Positions 1-6,873 are shown, counted from the stretch's first letter. The stretch: 7,048 bases of DNA from PALSA-1006 sp037140475 (GCA_037140475.1 JBAXEJ010000094.1:1-7048), one strand, 5' to 3'. Notes: a model not told the origin generated them from the letters alone. Numbers and translations: made by a program.

Positions 1-847
1 CAGTGTCTTTGATGCGCACCGAGGCATCCAGAGAAAAACCTCCGCCGTGTTCCCAACTCAGCATCTCGTCCCGGTCGCTCTTGTCGATTAAGCCGCGCCG
101 GACGAAGGCTTGCAGGATGCGCTGGCGCACTTGGGCTTGCACGCGGACGATGGCGGCTGTGTCCAGGTCGGTTGCGGCATGGAAGTCCACGCCCGATTTT
201 TTGTCCGCAGCTTCGGCAGCTGCGGTGTCGGTGGTCTCGACAATCTTCGCCGCAGGCTGAAACACGCCATCCACGATGCAGCAGTGGAAATGGGTATGCG
301 CATTCAGGCTTGAACCGAAGCGGTGGATGAAGGCGATTGCGCCGATACGGGCGGTGCTGTCGCAACCAGGGCTGTGTTCGCGCAGACAGCGTTCCACCCC
401 GCGCAAAAAGATGCGCAGCACTGCCCCTTGCAGGGCGGTGTCGCGTTGTAAAAAATAGCGCAGGCGCTTGGGCACAGAGAGCACCCATTGACGTACAGGC
501 AACCGAGGGAAGACATGGTCAGTCAGATGCGCCGCAGTCTCGGCCATGCGCCGTGTATTGCAGGAGGGACAGACGCCACGCCCTTTACACGAAAAGGCGA
601 TGAGGAAGTCGTGCCCGCATTCGTCGCAGTGGGCGCGGCCGAAGCCCTTGGCTAAAATTCCACAGTCGAGATAACGGCGAAAGGCTTGCTCGATATAGGT
701 TGGGATGGCTTCATCACCCGGCCCGTCGGTGAGCGCCAGCCAGGTTTCGAAGTGCGATAGGACGGTGCGATACCAGAGGGTTTTCTCGGGGCGGCGGCGT
801 TGATAGCACTGGGCTGGCGCTGTGATACGTTTGGCGGCGGCATCCAT
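1..847 (-). CDS. IS91-family transposase (Y2/HUH class), 3' end cut by the window edge
   Basis: This gene encodes a rolling-circle transposase that would nick and move the surrounding IS91-like element as single-stranded DNA. The frame is open without a stop from the ATG at 845-847 to the left edge (282 residues seen; family members usually have about 400 to 500). An N-terminal zinc-binding region has Cys74, Cys77, Cys87, Cys93 and Cys96 in the pattern CDEC...CKGRGVCPSC. The metal-binding histidine motif of HUH nucleases follows at residues 181-190 (LNAHTHFHCC; His184, His186, His188) and is followed by the family's DGVF. The catalytic tyrosines belong in the missing C-terminal part and cannot be checked. 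An in-frame ATG at 857-859 would add four residues; neither start has a convincing Shine-Dalgarno. The gene probably shares no operon with its neighbours, since it lies inside the element. The family call is firm; whether the element is active is unknown. Confidence 0.9.
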   Translation of the reverse strand, partial: MDAAAKRITAPAQCYQRRRPEKTLWYRTVLSHFETWLALTDGPGDEAIPTYIEQAFRRYLDCGILAKGFGRAHCDECGHDFLIAFSCKGRGVCPSCNTRRMAETAAHLTDHVFPRLPVRQWVLSVPKRLRYFLQRDTALQGAVLRIFLRGVERCLREHSPGCDSTARIGAIAFIHRFGSSLNAHTHFHCCIVDGVFQPAAKIVETTDTAAAEAADKKSGVDFHAATDLDTAAIVRVQAQVRQRILQAFVRRGLIDKSDRDEMLSWEHGGGFSLDASVRIKDT

Positions 848-887
848 GGGATTTCCCATTGGGCGGGTTGGATGGCTGCATCTTATG
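1..887 (-). mobile_element. IS91-family insertion sequence, 5' (terIS-side) part; continues past left edge
   Basis: This stretch is much richer in GC than the rest of the window and holds one long transposase reading frame of the IS91 (HUH, rolling-circle) family. The right boundary is inferred: around 885-895 the reading frame of a host STAS-like gene loses its sense and base composition changes sharply. A GAAC (GTTC on the minus strand) lies at 888-891, exactly at that break; GTTC/CTTG-type tetranucleotides are the known targets of IS91 elements, although they are normally described at the oriIS end. IS91 elements have no long terminal inverted repeats and make no target duplication, so the exact end cannot be fixed by eye. 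The other end (oriIS) lies outside the window. Confidence 0.75.
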
Positions 888-1202
888 GAACGCGACACGG
901 AAATTACCCGAAACCCCCAGTTGCTCATTAATCTTCGGCATGTCGTAAATATCTACAAAGCTGAGTGAGACCGTGACATTTCGCTCATCTATCAGTATGC
1001 GATTGCTATCGAACTGATGACTAGCTTCAATCGTGGTTAAAACTAACTGTTGATTTGCTTCTGCGGTCAAATCGCCGTTGGCAATAATTTTGATAATCTT
1101 TTGATCAGAAAGATAGCTAACCTCTAAGTCGAAGTTATGTTCTATATTTTCAGATTTTTGATTTTCGGGGGATAGCAATTTATAAATCCTGAGCCGAACC
1201 AA
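888..1202 (-). pseudogene. STAS/SpoIIAA-like protein, 5' fragment truncated by the IS91 element
   Basis: About 105 residues of host sequence remain. They alternate short strands and helices: a strand pair around VSYLSDQKIIKIIANGDLT, a helix (AEANQQLVLTTIEAS), then RILIDERNVTVSLSFVDIYD, a helix (MPKINEQLG) and a final strand (GNFRVAF). The pattern of an LIDxRxV strand followed by a helix resembles the small STAS/SpoIIAA-like proteins found in many proteobacteria, often of unknown function. After VAF the frame runs into IS DNA and adds 57 residues of unrelated sequence in a frame different from the transposase, stopping at 714. No ATG is available: the first usable codon is the TTG at 1200-1202, just after a stop, and another TTG lies at residue 9; no Shine-Dalgarno is seen. 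The start is therefore uncertain and the 5' end may also be damaged. The gene follows the caspase-like gene on the same strand after 188 bases. The family assignment is tentative. Confidence 0.45.
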
Positions 1203-1390
1203 TTATGAATATGGTTTTAAAATTCGACGGCTAGGATTCAATTCCTACATGAACACTTAGTCAATATGCCAAACGGCCTAGTACTATCTATGTAGTTTTA
1301 TTTGTCTATATCTGGAAATACAATCTCTCTAGCTTATCTAACACTACCTGCTAATGCGCTTGGCTAGATAGTCATAATCAACAGCACTAA
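1203..1390. other. AT-rich intergenic region with repeated TATCTA/TAGATA words
   Basis: No gene, RNA gene or convincing intrinsic terminator is visible between the end of the caspase-like gene and the STAS-like fragment. The only structure seen is a cluster of related words: ACTATCTA at 1283-1290, TATCTA at 1335-1340 and the inverted TAGATAGT at 1365-1372. The first and last form a perfect 8-base inverted pair about 74 bases apart; the second and third form a 6-base pair with a 24-base loop. In AT-rich DNA this can arise by chance. No well-spaced -35/-10 pair for the STAS-like fragment was found. Confidence 0.4.
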
Positions 1391-4300
1391 CTAGCGTGCC
1401 TCCAATACATCTTTGGCACACCTAAACCCGAGTACCCCATATCGCCGTGAGGCATCAAAGGGTTGGGTTGACATAAGTATCGAGCTGTCGTTATCTGCCC
1501 ATCCACCGCCAATTGCGATTTTCGTACCTACATCATCACCTGCAGTTGATGTCCATTCACCCACATTAGCCGCCATATCACGGACACCTTGTTGTGTAAT
1601 ATCTGTTTTCGAGCTTCCAACTACACATGTACCAAGCCAAGACGCCTGAGACCCTTCAGCTCTTCTCCAGCAAATATCGCTCTGTGGTGGAGCACTTCCC
1701 CAGGGAAATTTATTCGTAGACACGCCACCCACACTTGCCCATGACCATTCAGGCGACGTAGGCAAACGTTTGCCGACCCATTTACAGTAACTTTCAGCAT
1801 CATTCCAACCAACGCAATTCATCGGATGGGTTTCCTTGCCGAGAACAGCGTAGTTTGCCGCAGGATCACACATAACAAATTTTGCACTGCACGTACCAGC
1901 CTTTACACACTGCTCAAAATTCATGACTGATAACTCTGTCTGGTCGATACAGAATGGCCTTAATGATTTATTTCTTTTATCTGAATTAATTAGGGCCATG
2001 CCTTGTGGGCACTTTATTTTATGGATATCAATTTCGATTGTTGCATCTAGGACTCCTGCCGACTGATCAATTCCTAATCGGTCGTTTTTGCATTCGTGAA
2101 ATACAGCAAGTAGCTTTTCATATTCAGATGGCATTGGAAGTCCATGTCGCGTTGCGTAATTAACCTCGTGCATTGTTGTAAACAAAGACTGCAGACTTTT
2201 GAAATATTTTTTTGCGCCTCTCATGTGGCATTCACATTTTGCAATGTCAGGGCTGTCAGCGCATATGAGCGGGTTATCCCAAGTAGCTGCTTGGTCAGAT
2301 ATGAGCAAAAGATTATTTGAGGAAATTTCAAAATCGAACTCTCGACTTGCTCGTCGACTTGTGGGCTTCTGCCCACCTTGCGTCAGTCGTTGTACTGCAT
2401 TGAGTACATACTCTCTCAGTTCAGACACAGTAATTTTGCCATCATAATTAGAATCCGATGCACCCGATTTCAATCCGTATAATAAAGAATAAGTGAACAC
2501 ACCATTACGCCAACGGTCAGACTCAAAAGCGAACTCCGCGCCACCTGTTGCTGAGATAATTGATGCACCAGAACCACGACGAAGGTCGGCAAACTGATCA
2601 ATAAGGATTTGGTTATTAAAATCCGAGTTGACCATCGGTCTGATAGGCCGCAAAGCGCGTATTGTTCTAGTCCGCACTACCCCACTATCAACCTTCGTCC
2701 CGTCATCAAAAATGGTGCGTTGTGCGTCGAACTCACCGGAATTACAACTGTCAACGAGTAATAATTTGTTTCTAGAAGCTAAGCCGTCCAATAATTCTTC
2801 TAAGCCAGAAAAAGGCAATCCGCGTTTCTCAGGAGAATTGGCATCTATGTCTGTCGTAGCAAAGTAATATTCGAATTTATTATCCAGCAAGCCATGTCCT
2901 GCAACGAAAACAATAACCGTATCGTTAACATTGGCCTTTAAGAGAAATGACTTCGCTGCAAGAATATTTTCGCGAGTTGCTTCCTTGTCCATTATTCGCA
3001 AAACTTTAGTGTTCTGTTTGCCGCCAATCTCCTCAAACAAACTAGCAATATCTAATGCATCCTTTGCTGCATACTCCAAGTTGTAATCGCTATTGAAATA
3101 TTTTGAAATCCCAATAGCTAGTACATAAGTAGTTGGATTAACAATTGGTGCCGCATTATAAATTTCAAAATATTCACTCAACGATTCTGACTGTTTTGCA
3201 TTTACGACAGATATTCGAACACTATTTCTTCCTGCAGATAATTCAATTGGAACGTCAATTTCCACTGATCCAGTTTTTTTAGCCAATGGAATTCCTCGCA
3301 ACCCTCCTATAGGAACGTCATTGACCAACACATTGAGATGATCAAGCGCTGTTAATGCATCTTCAGCCCTTACTCGAATCTTCAAAACCCGTTCTCGAGT
3401 AGAAATTCCAATTTTTTTCGTTAGCAAAGCCAAAGTGGGAACATGAGAATCAAACGCAATGATATTTTCATCAACGCCTAATCGCTGCAATCTTTTAATC
3501 CTCGCTCGACGATATGCATTAACTGTTTCTGTAGATCCCAAGCCAATTGAGCTCAATACCTGATCTGGTCTATTCAATTGCATGTCAAATTGCTCGAACG
3601 GATAGACCCGTTCACCGACACGAAACGCTACCTCACTAAAAGCTCCTGGAGTTGCACTGTACATACCTGAAGGAGTAGCAAATATAAAATCGTTCTCAGC
3701 AACTTGTATCAATGAAACTAGAACTCTCTTTGATTCTGCATCCCAGATTCGAATTACTGCATCGTTTCCGACAGTAGCCACCAATCTCCCATCGGGGCTA
3801 AATGAAATGCTGGTTATCGCACCGGCATGAGCTCGAACCTCTGTTTTATTCGACCCTTGGAGAAACAACAATATTCCGTCACTACGACCAGCGAGGAGGA
3901 GACGATCATTCGGACTGTATTTAAGAACTTGAACGAAAGAATGAGTGGTATTGACTTCACCAAGAGGCTCATAAGCAAGGTATTTTCCTACATCATCTTG
4001 ATAGTTTTCGAGCTCGATTACATGCCCAAAACCAGACCCAATTGCAACGCGTCCATTCTTCGCGAAAGCTAATGAATATGGCTCAGCCTGAATGAATACA
4101 TTCCCATGATAATTAATTGATTTCTGCTTGAGCAATTTCCCGCTTAATGAATCAAGAAACTGCACTACTTTACTAGCGACTGCAATTTGTTCACCGTCAG
4201 AGCTAATGGACAAATCATGCAAACCATACTGATAAGTAAATGGATAAAACCATTGAAGCGCGCCAGTCTTCACATTCCAAGATTGAATTCCTTGCATGCA

Positions 4301-5650
4301 ATTCTTGTCGCGTATCAAGCAAGAGGTTAGGCTCGCAATCACAAAAGCACCATCTGGAGAAAGAACGTGTGGCCCGACTACTGCCCCAGTTGTTGGCATG
4401 AATTCTCGACGACCTTCGGAATTTAGAGGCAGTAAATCAAGACGATCGCATCTAGTTGAAGCCAGAATGGAATCACCCGACTTTGTAAACGTTAAGCCTT
4501 GCTGACTTTCGCAGTTTGTGCGATCAGGATTTGACAAGCGGAGTGGCAGTAGCGTTTTAAGATCCCACAAATGGATACCATTTTCACCAGCGACCGCTAT
4601 TGTCGTACCATTCGGAGAAAAAGTGACATGACTGGACATCGTCACACTACTTTTAATCTCTCTAAGAAGCTGCCCAGTTGGGACGTTCCATATTTCGATT
4701 CCACCTTCCATAGATCGTCCACCATGAGGTAGACCAGAAATAGCTAGTAAGTCTCCGCCTCGACTAAAAGTAGCAGTATCTGGCAAGAGTTCAGACCCAT
4801 TAATCACCTTTTCTAGCTTCCCAGTTAGTCCATTAACTAATCTACGTTCCACCCCTCTGGAGCCCCGATTGATATTTAAATAAAGTGTATTTCCTCCCGG
4901 TTCAAAAGAAATTCCCTTGGTTTTTACAGCATCACTCCATAGTGTTTTTCCAGATGTAATGGACCAGACGCGAACTGAATCATCGTCAGCACTAGCGATT
5001 AATTGATTTTTTTCAGAAATAGATACTTTGCCAACTGAGCCGAGGTGACCTTTTAGTTCTAAACGAATCCCTCCAGTAGCAACATCCCATATGCGAACAA
5101 CATGATCAAAACTGCCTGAAACAAGTATCGAACTATCTGCGCTAAATGCTATCGACATCGGATGCGGCATTTCGATTGATCTTATTACTTGTCCATCAGC
5201 GACACTCAGAAGTGTTACGTAATTCTTATAGCCCTTAACATCATCACTATGAGTTGTTATAGCAATAAATTGGCCATTCGGCGAGAAAGCCATCGCTCTA
5301 CAATCACGGTGAGAAAGGGTTAATCGACGTAAGCCGTTTTTTACACCCCACAATTCAGCTCCACCATCTTCGCTACAAGTAGCCAAATCTCTGCCATCTA
5401 TACTAAACGCCACATCATTTAGCTGGCTACCTTTTGTAGCGAACTCGCGAAATAACTTCCCTGTTGAAATGTCCCATATTTGCGCCACGCCCGACATAGA
5501 CCAAGAGCCGACTGCAGCGAGTAATTTACCATCCCCACTGAACGATATCGCACGTGACATAACTCGATTTTGCACAACCAGATCTGGCGTTATTGCAGAT
5601 GCAGGAAATGCACAAAGAATTCCAACAATAGCGAAAAGTGTTTTTATCAT
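1391..5650 (-). CDS. exported WD40 - caspase-like (C14) protease - FGE-like multidomain protein
   Basis: This 1419-residue protein is probably a periplasmic sensor-protease. A Sec signal peptide (residues 1-19, cleavage after ASA) supports the ATG start, although no good Shine-Dalgarno precedes it. Residues 25-645 hold fourteen blade signatures of the type FSPDG (near 35, 80, 120, 167, 209, 247, 293, 342, 386, 428, 480, 527, 576, 615), with WD/WN dipeptides at Trp59, 188, 321, 362, 458 and 636; this fits two seven-bladed propellers. A linker (650-740, with PFEQFD and NRPD) and a beta-sandwich-like segment (750-832) follow, as in other caspase-family proteins. The caspase-like domain (838-1090) has His919 in VAGHG and Cys969 in VDSCNSG. 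An EF-hand loop lies at 1066-1077. After a cysteine-containing linker, residues 1212-1413 form an FGE-sulfatase/SUMF1-like domain (GKRLPTSPEW, MAANVGEW, GFRCA) without the copper-ligand cysteines. The substrate and biological role are unknown. It is preceded by a small winged-helix gene on the same strand. Confidence 0.9.
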   Translation of the reverse strand: MIKTLFAIVGILCAFPASAITPDLVVQNRVMSRAISFSGDGKLLAAVGSWSMSGVAQIWDISTGKLFREFATKGSQLNDVAFSIDGRDLATCSEDGGAELWGVKNGLRRLTLSHRDCRAMAFSPNGQFIAITTHSDDVKGYKNYVTLLSVADGQVIRSIEMPHPMSIAFSADSSILVSGSFDHVVRIWDVATGGIRLELKGHLGSVGKVSISEKNQLIASADDDSVRVWSITSGKTLWSDAVKTKGISFEPGGNTLYLNINRGSRGVERRLVNGLTGKLEKVINGSELLPDTATFSRGGDLLAISGLPHGGRSMEGGIEIWNVPTGQLLREIKSSVTMSSHVTFSPNGTTIAVAGENGIHLWDLKTLLPLRLSNPDRTNCESQQGLTFTKSGDSILASTRCDRLDLLPLNSEGRREFMPTTGAVVGPHVLSPDGAFVIASLTSCLIRDKNCMQGIQSWNVKTGALQWFYPFTYQYGLHDLSISSDGEQIAVASKVVQFLDSLSGKLLKQKSINYHGNVFIQAEPYSLAFAKNGRVAIGSGFGHVIELENYQDDVGKYLAYEPLGEVNTTHSFVQVLKYSPNDRLLLAGRSDGILLFLQGSNKTEVRAHAGAITSISFSPDGRLVATVGNDAVIRIWDAESKRVLVSLIQVAENDFIFATPSGMYSATPGAFSEVAFRVGERVYPFEQFDMQLNRPDQVLSSIGLGSTETVNAYRRARIKRLQRLGVDENIIAFDSHVPTLALLTKKIGISTRERVLKIRVRAEDALTALDHLNVLVNDVPIGGLRGIPLAKKTGSVEIDVPIELSAGRNSVRISVVNAKQSESLSEYFEIYNAAPIVNPTTYVLAIGISKYFNSDYNLEYAAKDALDIASLFEEIGGKQNTKVLRIMDKEATRENILAAKSFLLKANVNDTVIVFVAGHGLLDNKFEYYFATTDIDANSPEKRGLPFSGLEELLDGLASRNKLLLVDSCNSGEFDAQRTIFDDGTKVDSGVVRTRTIRALRPIRPMVNSDFNNQILIDQFADLRRGSGASIISATGGAEFAFESDRWRNGVFTYSLLYGLKSGASDSNYDGKITVSELREYVLNAVQRLTQGGQKPTSRRASREFDFEISSNNLLLISDQAATWDNPLICADSPDIAKCECHMRGAKKYFKSLQSLFTTMHEVNYATRHGLPMPSEYEKLLAVFHECKNDRLGIDQSAGVLDATIEIDIHKIKCPQGMALINSDKRNKSLRPFCIDQTELSVMNFEQCVKAGTCSAKFVMCDPAANYAVLGKETHPMNCVGWNDAESYCKWVGKRLPTSPEWSWASVGGVSTNKFPWGSAPPQSDICWRRAEGSQASWLGTCVVGSSKTDITQQGVRDMAANVGEWTSTAGDDVGTKIAIGGGWADNDSSILMSTQPFDASRRYGVLGFRCAKDVLEAR

Positions 5651-5736
5651 ATTTGCTAAGACAGCTTAAAGAAGCAGACGATTAACGTAATAATTGAATG
5701 GTTGCGATGCTTATCTAAATTACATCTCGAATGCTC

Positions 5737-5757
5737 GGTTAGGCCAGTTAGCTAACC
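5737..5757. promoter_or_regulatory. candidate operator: GGTTAG-N9-CTAACC inverted repeat
   Basis: A 6-base inverted pair (GGTTAG at 5737-5742, CTAACC at 5752-5757) with a 9-base spacer lies about 87 bases upstream of the caspase-like gene's start. A second GTTAG at 5747-5751 makes a direct repeat with the first and an inner palindrome TTAGCTAA. The size and symmetry suit a dimeric regulator, and a winged-helix-like gene ends just 31 bases away, but binding is only inferred. No well-matched -35/-10 pair was found in this gap, and the site could equally be a chance palindrome. Confidence 0.3.
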
Positions 5758-5788
5758 CAAAATCACCTTAGCGGCAGCCATTGACCAA

Positions 5789-6064
5789 CTAAGACAGTAC
5801 TAGCTGAACCTTCGACTTAGAACCCTTCGTCTTTGGACCTGGCTTGGGCTTCAGTTCAAAACCCGCTAAGCGACAGCTCATACTACGTACCTCTTTACCT
5901 TTTTCAACTCGAATTGAATCACACACCATTATCTCGCGTTTAGCAGCAAGCTCCGTCAAGAGAACTCGTGTCTTGGTAAGGGTGATGCCAGTTGCTTCGG
6001 CGATCTTAGTATCAAGGCTTTCGCCATGGGCTTTGAGGTAATGGAGGATTTGAGTTGTTGGCAT
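5789..6064 (-). CDS. small winged-helix/HTH transcriptional regulator-like protein
   Basis: This 91-residue protein is probably DNA-binding. Residues about 1-60 read as a winged helix: helix 1 (TTQILHYLKAHG), helix 2 (LDTKIAEATG), a recognition-type helix (TLTKTRVLLTELAAKREI), then a two-strand wing (VCDSIRVEKGKEVRSMSCRLAGF). A lysine- and proline-rich tail (KPKPGPKTKGSKSK) could add non-specific DNA contact. It resembles small MarR/ArsR-like proteins of unknown target seen in betaproteobacteria; this is from memory of the pattern. The ATG at 6062-6064 is preferred; a GTG at 6074-6076 in the same frame would add four residues. Only a weak GGTAA can serve as Shine-Dalgarno. The start lies 13 bases beyond the T-run of the HU gene's terminator, so expression may depend on readthrough or on an unseen promoter. 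The caspase-like gene follows after 138 bases. Confidence 0.7.
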   Translation of the reverse strand: MPTTQILHYLKAHGESLDTKIAEATGITLTKTRVLLTELAAKREIMVCDSIRVEKGKEVRSMSCRLAGFELKPKPGPKTKGSKSKVQLVLS

Positions 6065-6077
6065 ATTCGTTACCACT

Positions 6078-6109
6078 AAAAAAAAGACCGGCGATCAAAC
6101 CGGCCTTTT
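6078..6109 (-). terminator. intrinsic terminator of the HU-family gene
   Basis: On the minus strand the stem GGCCGG/CCGGTC (6100-6105 with 6086-6091, one G-U pair) is extended by four A-T pairs, closes an 8-base loop and runs into eight T residues (6085-6078). The G-U pair on the minus strand would be an A-C mismatch on the plus strand, so termination is best in the direction of the HU gene, which stops 23 bases upstream of the hairpin. Confidence 0.88.
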
Positions 6110-6131
6110 CATTACAAAATAATTTTGGCGA

Positions 6132-6416
6132 TTACTTCTTAGCGCCGTTCACAGCCGCTTTCAATGTTGCACCAGCCTTGAATGCTGGAACTTTAGAAGC
6201 CTTAATTTTCAACTCAGCGCCAGTCTTTGGATTACGGCCAACACGTGCTGCACGCTTACGTACTTCAAATGAGCCAAAGCCAACAAGCGCAAGTGAGTCG
6301 CCTTTCTTTAGTGTTGCAGTAACGATCTCAAGTAATGCTGAAATATTGCGGTCAGCGTCAGCCTTTGTGGATTCTGTTTTCTTAGCCAATGCTTCAATAA
6401 GTTCTTTGCGATTCAT
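6132..6416 (-). CDS. HU/IHF-family nucleoid DNA-binding protein
   Basis: This 94-residue protein binds and bends DNA as a dimer and helps organise the nucleoid. The N-terminal helical part (residues 1-45, MNRKELIEALAKKT...) is followed by the family's hallmark turn LVGFGSFEVRKRAAR and the DNA-grasping beta arm GRNPKTGAELKIKASKVPAFKAG, whose proline in the RNPKTG segment is the residue that intercalates in the family. A short basic tail (NGAKK) makes it slightly longer than the usual 90 residues. The ATG at 6414-6416 has a good Shine-Dalgarno (AGGAAA, 6424-6429, 7-base spacing). The gene looks monocistronic because a strong intrinsic terminator follows directly. Whether it is the main HU subunit or a second paralogue cannot be told from this window. 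Confidence 0.95.
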   Translation of the reverse strand: MNRKELIEALAKKTESTKADADRNISALLEIVTATLKKGDSLALVGFGSFEVRKRAARVGRNPKTGAELKIKASKVPAFKAGATLKAAVNGAKK

Positions 6417-6423
6417 GTAATGG

Positions 6424-6429
6424 TTTCCT
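6424..6429 (-). promoter_or_regulatory. ribosome binding site of the HU-family gene (AGGAAA)
   Basis: AGGAAA on the minus strand lies 7 bases upstream of the ATG at 6414-6416 and fixes that codon as the start. The 123-base region between this gene and the upstream one must hold its promoter, but no well-spaced -35/-10 pair stands out. Confidence 0.7.
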
Positions 6430-6539
6430 AGTGAGGTTGAGGTCTAAACTGCGACCGAGATTGTTGAGGATATTGGGTTTGATGGCAAGTAGAAAAAGTA
6501 TCTAGTACTCCTGTAACTCAACTTCCCTCTACTAGTGCG

Positions 6540-6860
6540 CTAGCTGTATGCTCGGTTTAAATGATCAGCCTGATGCGCAATAGGAGGCTTAACTGTAGAA
6601 GTGAGAACGCCAGGTTTTCTAGATTTAGTTTGATTCAAATACTGAGCATTTGAATTCTTCTTACGCAATACTAGCAGTGTCATTTCGTTCATAACGTCCT
6701 GCAGTTGGCTAGTTAATACATCTCGCTGCTTACTCGACAGAGGCTCATCACCTTCATGAAAATGAAGTTCAGAGAAAATAACTGTGTGCTTCACGAACAA
6801 CTCTTTTAGATCAAACTCACGGAGATAATCTTTGGCTATGAAATATTGATCGGTATCCAT
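6540..6860 (-). CDS. hypothetical protein, 106 residues
   Basis: I do not recognise this protein. It is soluble, with no signal peptide or membrane segment. The first 75 residues are rich in charged and hydrophobic residues in a pattern suggesting several amphipathic helices (YFIAKDYLREFDLKELFVKH, then SSKQRDVLTSQLQDVMNEMT), with a short HFHEGDE segment between them; the last 30 residues are basic and low in structure. The open frame extends up to 7043, but the ATG at 6858-6860 is chosen because GAGGAA lies 7 bases before it and the extra upstream residues look non-coding. It precedes the HU-family gene by 123 bases on the same strand. Nothing in the context assigns a function. Confidence 0.55.
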   Translation of the reverse strand: MDTDQYFIAKDYLREFDLKELFVKHTVIFSELHFHEGDEPLSSKQRDVLTSQLQDVMNEMTLLVLRKKNSNAQYLNQTKSRKPGVLTSTVKPPIAHQADHLNRAYS

Positions 6861-6867
6861 TTCAGTA

Positions 6868-6873
6868 TTCCTC
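6868..6873 (-). promoter_or_regulatory. ribosome binding site (GAGGAA) deciding the start of the 106-residue protein
   Basis: GAGGAA on the minus strand sits 7 bases before the ATG at 6858-6860. This favours that internal start over the longer frame beginning at 7043, which has no comparable signal. Confidence 0.6.

Noticed and set aside
714..887. C-terminal 57 residues of the STAS-like frame as a real protein part
   Set aside because: They are IS91 DNA read in a frame other than the transposase's.
1391..2017. Active formylglycine-generating enzyme or target of a diversity-generating retroelement
   Set aside because: The copper-ligand cysteines are missing, and no reverse transcriptase, template repeat or variable-repeat pair is visible in the window.
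5612..5650. Lipoprotein signal (GILC, residues 10-13) in the caspase-like protein
   Set aside because: The residue before the cysteine is leucine, which does not fit the lipobox, and a normal AxA-type site (ASA) follows at 17-19.
6055..6420. Plus-strand 121-residue open frame opposite the HU gene
   Set aside because: It is an antisense shadow of the well-recognised HU-family gene and has no family resemblance or ribosome binding site.
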